A DNA stretch of 64,000 bases from assembly GCF_004360155.1 (NCBI RefSeq), contig NZ_SAIS01000007.1, positions 62,001 through 126,000 on the forward strand, in the 5' to 3' direction. The notes under the pieces were generated by a model. The model was not told the DNA's origin, searched no databases, and saw nothing but the letters and a program-made list of their open reading frames with translations. The DNA is from Paraglaciecola marina (GTDB lineage Bacteria > Pseudomonadota > Gammaproteobacteria > Enterobacterales > Alteromonadaceae). The position numbers and the translations under genes are program-made. Numbering within the stretch: the stretch's first letter is position 1; every line of letters starts with the position of its first letter. This document shows positions 58,373 through 64,000 of this stretch, one piece after another.

Positions 58373-60280
58373 TTAACCGTTGCTTACATCTTCAAAATCA
58401 GCATCGATTATATCGTCGTTAGCACTATTGCTGGCTGGCGCGTCTTGCTGCTGACTTGCTTGCCCCTGTTGTTGCGTCTGAGCCTGCTGGGCTTGCATTA
58501 TGCTAGCGTAAGCTTGTTGTAATGCGTTTTGGCGCATTTCAATGGCTGACTTATCATCACCGTTAACTGCCATTTTAAGCTGTTCAATTAAGGTTTTAAG
58601 CTCAGTTTGCTGTGCTTCAGGCAAACTTGTCATCGATGTTTGCACCGTATGTATCAGTTGGTCTGCTTGGTTACGTTGCTCAACTAACTCACGTTTTCGT
58701 TTGTCTTCGCCAGCATGCTGTTCGGCATCTTTCACTAAGCGATTGATTTCATCTTCAGTTAAACCACCAGAAGCTGTAATCTCAATGCTTTGCTCTTTAC
58801 CTGTGGCCTTGTCTTTAGCTGACACATTTAATATACCATTTGCGTCAATATCAAAGGTGACCTCAATTTGCACTGAGCCTCTTGGCCCAGGGCTGATGTC
58901 ACTTAAGTTAAATTGACCCAGTGACTTGTTATCTGCTGCCATTTCACGTTGGCCTTGTAACACATGTACGGTTACCGCAGCTTGGTTGTCTTCAGCTGTT
59001 GAGAACACTTCTGATGCCCGCGTGGGTATGGTAGCGTTTTTCTCAATCAGCTTAGTCATCACGCCGCCTAGGGTTTCGATACCAAGTGATAGAGGGGTCA
59101 CATCTAACAATAATACATCGTCAACTTCACCGGATAACACGCCAGATTGAATAGTTGCACCAAGTGCTACTGCTTCGTCCGGATTGACATCTTTACGTGG
59201 CTCTTTACCAAAGAAGTCTTTAACTGCGTCTTGCACTTTGGGCATACGTGTTTGACCACCTACCAAAATCACCTCGCTAATTTCGCTGATACTCACACCT
59301 GCATCTTTTAATGCTTGCTCACAGGGCGCAATGGTGCTTTTTACTAAGTCATCTACCAGCGACTCTAGTTTGGCTCGTGTTACCTTCACATTTAAGTGTT
59401 TAGGGCCACTTGCATCAGCCGTTATGTATGGCAAGTTTACTTCGGTTTGTAATGCCGATGACAACTCGATTTTTGCTTTTTCAGCCCCTTCTTTAATACG
59501 CTGTAGTGCCAAAGAGTCTTGTTGTACATCGATACCACTTTCTTTTTTAAACTCATCCGCTAGGTAGTTAATAAGGCGTAAGTCAAAGTCTTCACCCCCT
59601 AAAAAGGTATCGCCGTTTGTGGCGAGTACTTCAAATTGTTTCTCGCCATCCACGTTTGATATTTCGATAATCGACACATCAAAGGTACCACCACCTAAAT
59701 CATATACTGCGACTTTTTGGTCGGCTTTACTGTTTTTGTCTACGCCATAAGCCAGTGCTGCAGCTGTAGGTTCGTTAATAATCCGTTTCACGTTAAGTCC
59801 TGCAATTTTACCTGCATCTTTAGTGGCCTGACGTTGTGAATCATTAAAGTAAGCGGGTACCGTAATTACTGCGTCGGTAACGGTTTCACCTAGGTAGGCT
59901 TCGGCGTCTTTTTTCAGCTTACGTAAAATTTGTGCCGATACTTCTTGTGGTGACAAGGCCTTACCATTGACTTCAACCCATGCATCGCCGTTGTCTGCTT
60001 TTACAATTTTGTAAGGCGCTAACTTAATATCTTTCTGTACTTCTTTGTCGTCAAACTTACGACCAATTAAACGCTTAATGGCGAATAATGTATTCGTTGA
60101 GTTAGTCACCGCTTGTCTTTTAGCGGGTTGACCGGTTAATGTTTCGTTATTTGCATAAGCAACAATCGATGGTGTGGTGCGGCTACCTTCGGCATTTTCA
60201 ATAATTTTTGCTTTGCCTGCTTCCATCACTGCTACACATGAATTTGTTGTTCCTAAATCAATACCTATAATCTTTGTCAT
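58373..60280 (-). CDS. dnaK: Hsp70 chaperone DnaK
   Basis: A 635-residue ATP-dependent chaperone with a complete nucleotide-binding domain ([42 protein letters not shown]), the [14 protein letters not shown] linker and substrate-binding domain, a Gln-rich tail and the C-terminal [10 protein letters not shown]. The ATG at 60280 has AGGTG six bases ahead; a GTG three codons upstream is less likely. Unlike most dnaK genes it has neither grpE upstream nor dnaJ downstream; a terminator follows at once. It may be a second copy. The end differs from the usual acidic EEVKD-type tail. It is divergent from a Crp/Fnr regulator. I saw no convincing sigma-32 promoter. Confidence 0.95.
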   Translation of the reverse strand: MTKIIGIDLGTTNSCVAVMEAGKAKIIENAEGSRTTPSIVAYANNETLTGQPAKRQAVTNSTNTLFAIKRLIGRKFDDKEVQKDIKLAPYKIVKADNGDAWVEVNGKALSPQEVSAQILRKLKKDAEAYLGETVTDAVITVPAYFNDSQRQATKDAGKIAGLNVKRIINEPTAAALAYGVDKNSKADQKVAVYDLGGGTFDVSIIEISNVDGEKQFEVLATNGDTFLGGEDFDLRLINYLADEFKKESGIDVQQDSLALQRIKEGAEKAKIELSSALQTEVNLPYITADASGPKHLNVKVTRAKLESLVDDLVKSTIAPCEQALKDAGVSISEISEVILVGGQTRMPKVQDAVKDFFGKEPRKDVNPDEAVALGATIQSGVLSGEVDDVLLLDVTPLSLGIETLGGVMTKLIEKNATIPTRASEVFSTAEDNQAAVTVHVLQGQREMAADNKSLGQFNLSDISPGPRGSVQIEVTFDIDANGILNVSAKDKATGKEQSIEITASGGLTEDEINRLVKDAEQHAGEDKRKRELVEQRNQADQLIHTVQTSMTSLPEAQQTELKTLIEQLKMAVNGDDKSAIEMRQNALQQAYASIMQAQQAQTQQQGQASQQQDAPASNSANDDIIDADFEDVSNG

Positions 60281-60443
60281 AATAATCACCTAATATTTAG
60301 TTGGTTTAATCTAATGCTTATGGTGTTGACCAAGTAAGCAGTTTGACCACATAAACACCTTGATATTGACTAACTAACTTTGCCGCTAACACTCAAGATG
60401 TTTGGTTAGTGGGGCTATAATACGCAGGCTAAAAAAATGCCGA

Positions 60444-60459
60444 TGTCACAATTGTGACA
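60444..60459. promoter_or_regulatory. Perfect 16-bp palindrome between dnaK and the Crp/Fnr gene
   Basis: TGTCACAATTGTGACA is a perfect inverted repeat near the middle of the 278-base divergent gap. It is the size of a Crp/Fnr-family operator, but its half-sites read TGTCA/TGACA, which is neither the Crp (TGTGA) nor the Fnr (TTGAT) consensus. The adjacent regulator is the obvious candidate to bind it. Confidence 0.55.
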
Positions 60460-60558
60460 GTAATTGAAAGTTTGTTATTTTGATGTCGCTTGGGTATGTA
60501 CCCACAACAGGGTAGAATGAATTTACTTATTTACAGTACTGCTTAAATCTAATTTTTT

Positions 60559-61338
60559 ATGCACCCAGACGTGTCTCATTTACCGCAAAAAGCCAGCCCA
60601 GTATTGGTGAAACAAGCAAACATGTTTGCGGGTTTGCCGGCTACGTTAATAGAAGACTTTCAACAAGAGTTTTTATTAAACGAATGGCACAAAGGTGAAT
60701 ACTTTGATCCTAAATTATTGACGCAACGATTTTTTGTGGTGTTAGATGGCCAAGTAGAAATCAAACAATGTAATCCAGAGACAGGTCGAGAAACCACCTT
60801 AGATATGCTGTACGCCGGTGACTGTTTTGATTTGATTGTGCTATTAGATGACCAACCCCACGATGTCATAGTGTCGCCTTTGAGTACGGTTAAGTTGCTG
60901 TCGGTTAAACTGGATACCATGCGTAATTGGTTGTGGACCTACCCAGAGTTCAATAAACAGTTTATGCCTTATCTTGCTCAAAAAATGCGCGAGAAAGAAG
61001 AGCAAGCCAGTAGTGTGATTTTGCACAATGTCACCACACGTTTAAGTCGTATCATTTTAAAACACATTAAGAAAATTAAGTTTTATACCGGCCGCAAAGA
61101 AGAAGAGCATCAGCACCATTTAGTGAATGGCTTAAACGACGACACCCTAGCCAGAATGTCTGGCACAGTGCGGCAAATAGTGAATAAACAGCTACAGCTT
61201 TGGAAGAAAGACGGTACCATAGATAAAAAGCGTAATCAGCTGATAGTAAAAGATTTAGAAGCTTTGGAGAAAGAAGCTAAATATACGGATACCTTGCCCA
61301 ATACGCGGTTAATTGAAGCGCCCAACAAAAAGCGTTGA
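60559..61338 (+). CDS. Crp/Fnr-family transcriptional regulator
   Basis: A 259-residue protein: cyclic-nucleotide-binding-type barrel at about 25-140 (VVLDGQVEIKQCNPETGRET, MLYAGDCFD), a dimerisation helix, and a winged helix (NDDTLARMSGTVRQIVNKQLQ) near 195. It lacks the Fnr N-terminal cysteine cluster, so it is unlikely to sense oxygen through iron-sulphur. The segment that holds the cAMP-binding Arg in Crp is not conserved. The effector is unknown. The C-terminus is about 30 residues longer than Crp. Divergent from dnaK, with a palindrome between them. Confidence 0.88.
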   Translation: MHPDVSHLPQKASPVLVKQANMFAGLPATLIEDFQQEFLLNEWHKGEYFDPKLLTQRFFVVLDGQVEIKQCNPETGRETTLDMLYAGDCFDLIVLLDDQPHDVIVSPLSTVKLLSVKLDTMRNWLWTYPEFNKQFMPYLAQKMREKEEQASSVILHNVTTRLSRIILKHIKKIKFYTGRKEEEHQHHLVNGLNDDTLARMSGTVRQIVNKQLQLWKKDGTIDKKRNQLIVKDLEALEKEAKYTDTLPNTRLIEAPNKKR

Positions 61339-61348
61339 GAGCTTTTTT
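61327..61348 (+). terminator. Possible terminator of the Crp/Fnr gene
   Basis: AAAAAGC and GCTTTTT pair around a 7-base loop and run into a T tract. The stem overlaps the last codons and is AT-rich. Confidence 0.5.
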
Positions 61349-61638
61349 CTGAGTTTTTATTATGATCTTTTAGCTACCTTGTAGTTATGCATAGGAGCCT
61401 AGCCTATTAGTTTGCAGAGTTTTATCTCCTCCTTCATCCCATATCCTCCATTACTTATTTTTTCATTTACCACATCTACGTTCAGTGCGCTTCATTTTAT
61501 TTATAGGCAAATTACCAGACTTTTACTGAGAGATTTTTGGATTCTCTCACACTGATTATTTGCTTAGCATAGAAAGAAAAATTACGGCATTCGTTATCGA
61601 GTCGAAGTAACAATAATCAGTAAATTAAGGAAGGTATT
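61339..61638. other. Intergenic region before the Cys-rich protein gene
   Basis: Exactly 300 bases without a supported gene. It contains a small hairpin, GAGAGA/TCTCTC at 61528-61548, about 90 bases ahead of the next gene, of unknown meaning. Confidence 0.5.
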
Positions 61639-62016
61639 ATGTTTTTCATTAGATTGAAGTGGCTTACAGTGGGGGCTTTGATGCTAGTTCCGCTAACATC
61701 AACTTATGCAGATACATTTTTAATATGTAAACCACCAAAAACAGGTATGGCCGGAAAAGGGGCATGTATAAATGCCTATAATCCAACGGCAAATCAAGTT
61801 TGTTCTGGTAGCGGCGAAAATAAAGTCTGCTCAACGCAAAGTCTTGAAGACTTATGCATAAAAGTAGGTACCAAAGTAGGAATACCATTCAATCAATTTT
61901 CTTCTGGATTAGGCACATTCGAATCAGAGTCACAATGTTTGCAATCATGCAACAAAGAATATGGGGGGGCGTTTGTAAAGTTTGGCGGCGAGTGTTTTGG
62001 AACAGTGTCAAAGTAA
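61639..62016 (+). CDS. Small exported cysteine-rich protein, unknown
   Basis: A 125-residue protein with a clear signal peptide (LKWLTVGALMLVPLTSTYA) and a strong AAGGAAGG ribosome-binding site. The roughly 100-residue mature chain has eight cysteines, an even number that suggests four disulfides in the periplasm or outside the cell. I recognise no family. The C-terminal codons include a run of seven G. Confidence 0.75.
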   Translation: MFFIRLKWLTVGALMLVPLTSTYADTFLICKPPKTGMAGKGACINAYNPTANQVCSGSGENKVCSTQSLEDLCIKVGTKVGIPFNQFSSGLGTFESESQCLQSCNKEYGGAFVKFGGECFGTVSK

Positions 62017-62217
62017 ATTAGTTAAGCTGAATTAACAGGCAATGATTAGAAAATGTCAGATTTAATTTTGATCTTACTGAACAACTCCTCTCTGCCTATT
62101 TATTGTACTATGACTCGACACCTGATATCATCTTGACCTATAGGCCATATATCAGTATGGCCTAATCAAAACAGACTCGGTGCCTCTATCGAGTTGATGT
62201 TTTACAAGGAGGATGGT

Positions 62218-62481
62218 ATGAGCATTAAGGTTAATCATTATGCAGCAAAAACTATAGAGCCTAGTTATTATTTGAATTTCGAAGCCTTAGTTATTGAGTT
62301 ATCTGTTGCTGTTATATTGGGTGTTATGGCTATTGGTGGTTATAACACTGGGCTTTGGGTGGTGTGGGTGCCCTGTGGCGTTATTTCGGCTTGTTGTTTG
62401 GTGTTGGTTTTGTATTCGCTTTACAACTATATTTCGGACAAACTGACTCGTAAAATGGTTGCTCCTACCGACAATAAATAG
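62218..62481 (+). CDS. Small two-helix membrane protein, unknown
   Basis: An 87-residue protein with two hydrophobic helices (ALVIELSVAVILGVMAIGG and GLWVVWVPCGVISACCLVLV). The ATG at 62218 has AAGGAGG five bases ahead; the upstream ATG at 62194 is inferior. No family recognised. It is on its own between two intergenic gaps. Confidence 0.65.
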   Translation: MSIKVNHYAAKTIEPSYYLNFEALVIELSVAVILGVMAIGGYNTGLWVVWVPCGVISACCLVLVLYSLYNYISDKLTRKMVAPTDNK

Positions 62482-62557
62482 TACTGCTAAGCACGTTTAT
62501 GTCACATTTTCAATGCGGTAGCTTTGCTTATTACCCACTTAAAACTATATATCGGGC

Positions 62558-62782
62558 CTACTCTCGGCTTTTTAAATCATTAGTAAGATAGGCTAAAAAC
62601 TCACGTATGGTATCTAAGCTTAATTCAGCGTCTTTCATATGTTCTTCTAAGTTTTCAATAGCGTTTTCTTGTTTCAATAACTCTCTTCTTTCTAACTCTA
62701 TGGTGAGTTGTTTGAGTGTACCTTCAGTATCTGCAATCAAGGCTTTCAGACGTTCGGTAGTAAGTACGTTGACATTTGCCAT
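62558..62782 (-). CDS. Small coiled-coil protein downstream of Na/Pi transporter
   Basis: A 74-residue, highly charged helical protein with a heptad-like pattern (LKALIADTEGTLKQLTIELE, LEEHMKDAELSLDTIREFLA) and no membrane segment. It starts 12 bases after the transporter stop, with AAGGA upstream, so the two form an operon. No family recognised; a regulatory or scaffolding role for the transporter is only an inference. Confidence 0.7.
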   Translation of the reverse strand: MANVNVLTTERLKALIADTEGTLKQLTIELERRELLKQENAIENLEEHMKDAELSLDTIREFLAYLTNDLKSRE

Positions 62783-62794
62783 GGGCTTTAATCC

Positions 62795-63955
62795 TTACTG
62801 AAATTGGTTCGATACAAGAATACACAGAGCAGGTACGATAAAGAACACACTTAAAATATAGGCTAAAGCGACCATTTTATTTTCAGATGCGCTACGTCCT
62901 AACCATTCGGCACATTGCACTGGTATGTAACGAAGAAATGGCAATCCATATATGAGTAATACCCCTAAAATATTGTAAGTAAGATGAATAAAAGCTATTT
63001 GTAGGGCCGCTTCGCTATTACCCGTTACTGCGGTTGCTGCTAATACTGCTGTGATACATGTTCCAACATTTGCCCCTAGGGTGAATGGATAAATCTGCTT
63101 TAAGCTAAATGACCCTGTACCCGCTAAGGGCACCATCAATGAGGTGGTGGTGGACGAAGATTGCACTAATACAGTTACCAGTGTGCCAGAAAAAATTCCT
63201 GATATTGGACTGCGCCCAATGGCTGAGTGCATTATTTGCCGCGCTTTACCCACCATGAGTTTTTTGAGTAGCTTTCCCACCAAAGTGATGGATATAAAAA
63301 TCAGTATGATCCCAAATATGATGAGAATGATCCCACCAGTCTGGTCGCCAAATGATTGCATGGCATATTTCACATTACTGACAACAGGAGAGGTAGCAGC
63401 TTTTACAAAGTTGAAGCTATGCATTGAAACTTCGCTGCCACCATAAAATAATTGGGCAAGCAAAGAGCCTAACTTTTCAAGTAATCCAAAGGCAATCTCT
63501 AAAGGTAAAAATATCAGTACTGAAAGCAGATTGAAAAAGTCATGGACTGTGGCGGCAGAAAAAGCTCGGGAAAATTCTTCCTTAGCTTTTACATGACCTA
63601 AAGACACTATGGTATTGGTAATAGAGGTGCCAATATTTGCCCCCATCACCATAGGAACCGCCACTGAAACTGGCAAGCCGCCAGCTACTAGGCCTACTAT
63701 AATGGCGGTAACCGTCGAAGAAGACTGGATTAAAGCTGTCGCTACTGTACCTATTACCAAACCTGCAAAAGGGTTGCTTGCAAAGGCAAATAGCTCTTCT
63801 GCATGGCCTCCAGCAGCCATTTTAAAGCCGCCCCCAATAATGCTTACTGCACAAATAAGTAGATAAACGAGTAGGGCAACAAAAAACCATTGAGATAAGT
63901 GGTTCGAAGTACGGTCTGGGTTGTGGGTTGAAAGGGTGCTAGTGAGTTCACTCAT
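62795..63955 (-). CDS. Na+/phosphate cotransporter family protein
   Basis: A 386-residue NptA/PF02690-type transporter with two inverted repeats, each holding the signature QSSST (ALIQSSSTVTAIIVG and VLVQSSSTTTSLMV) and GANIGT/GANVGT. These bind phosphate and sodium in the family. Many bacterial members carry a C-terminal PhoU-like domain; this one ends right after its last helix and lacks it. The small coiled-coil gene downstream is in the same operon. Confidence 0.9.
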   Translation of the reverse strand: MSELTSTLSTHNPDRTSNHLSQWFFVALLVYLLICAVSIIGGGFKMAAGGHAEELFAFASNPFAGLVIGTVATALIQSSSTVTAIIVGLVAGGLPVSVAVPMVMGANIGTSITNTIVSLGHVKAKEEFSRAFSAATVHDFFNLLSVLIFLPLEIAFGLLEKLGSLLAQLFYGGSEVSMHSFNFVKAATSPVVSNVKYAMQSFGDQTGGIILIIFGIILIFISITLVGKLLKKLMVGKARQIMHSAIGRSPISGIFSGTLVTVLVQSSSTTTSLMVPLAGTGSFSLKQIYPFTLGANVGTCITAVLAATAVTGNSEAALQIAFIHLTYNILGVLLIYGLPFLRYIPVQCAEWLGRSASENKMVALAYILSVFFIVPALCILVSNQFQ

Positions 63956-64000
63956 TCTTACTATCCAATAATATTGACTAGCTTAGTGTACGAATGAAAT

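Noticed and set aside
60281-60558. Sigma-32 heat-shock promoter for dnaK
   Set aside because: I looked for CTTGAAA and CCCCAT-type boxes at 13-17 spacing on the minus strand. CTTGAG and CCCCAC pieces exist but not in the right order or spacing.
1-64000. CRISPR arrays, insertion sequences, prophage, tRNA or rRNA genes
   Set aside because: Reading by eye I saw no spaced repeat array, no transposase-like product and no cloverleaf or rRNA sequence; very short or degenerate remnants could be missed.

Overview
This 64 kb window looks like a contiguous chromosomal segment of a marine gammaproteobacterium of the order Alteromonadales, most like the Alteromonadaceae (Glaciecola/Paraglaciecola type). 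The grounds are the AT-rich composition, the gene order of the division cluster with an M23 peptidase in the slot that secM fills in enterics, the many c-di-GMP and two-component genes, and small families typical of this group (DUF3859, DUF2956, DUF3718, SapC). The genus is inferred from gene content only. I see no tRNA, rRNA, CRISPR array, insertion sequence or prophage.

Layout. Bases 1-14.2k: the 3' part of a SapC-family gene; a periplasmic-binding-protein/PAS/GGDEF receptor; a membrane protein fused to a spermidine-synthase-like domain, with a G10 tract in its 5' coding region; a CadC-like membrane regulator with a beta-propeller sensor; a three-gene signalling operon (MHYT-PAS histidine kinase, REC-HDOD, REC-degenerate HD-GYP); and galM coupled to glpK.

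Bases 14.4k-37.2k: the complete dcw (division and cell wall) cluster in the order mraZ, rsmH, ftsL, ftsI, murE, murF, mraY, murD, ftsW, murG, murC, ddl, ftsQ, ftsA, ftsZ, lpxC, followed by an M23 peptidase, secA and mutT. Most dcw genes overlap or nearly touch, so they are probably read as one long transcript. It starts at a promoter followed by 10-bp-phased GTGG boxes, the expected MraZ operator. The products carry UDP-MurNAc from L-Ala addition through lipid II, polymerise septal peptidoglycan (FtsI/FtsW) and build the Z-ring (FtsZ/FtsA/FtsQ/FtsL). lpxC has its own promoter and starts lipid A synthesis.

Bases 37.2k-64k: accessory and housekeeping genes in short units. These are a CurA-like reductase, a 7TM GGDEF protein, a DnaJ-related protein, a multidomain secreted endonuclease I, a ThrE-type exporter, a coupled secreted-protein/transglutaminase pair, a LysR/MFS divergent pair, a TPR-GGDEF protein, a TetR/cupin divergent pair, a TonB-dependent receptor, a CaCA-type exchanger, a lone dnaK divergent from a Crp/Fnr regulator with a perfect palindrome between them, two small unknown proteins, and a Na/Pi cotransporter followed by a small coiled-coil protein.

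I found no clear new defence or mobile system. The best candidates for undescribed biology are the coupled secreted-protein/transglutaminase operon (46.1-48.1k), the G10 tract near 4.99k, the MHYT/HDOD/dead-HD-GYP circuit (7.3-11.6k), the dnaK-Crp/Fnr locus (58.4-61.3k), and the leader ORF overlapping the M23 peptidase start (32.9k). Many genes appear to use TTG or GTG starts. Where a ribosome-binding site or signal peptide pointed to a start different from the longest frame, I used that start and said so.
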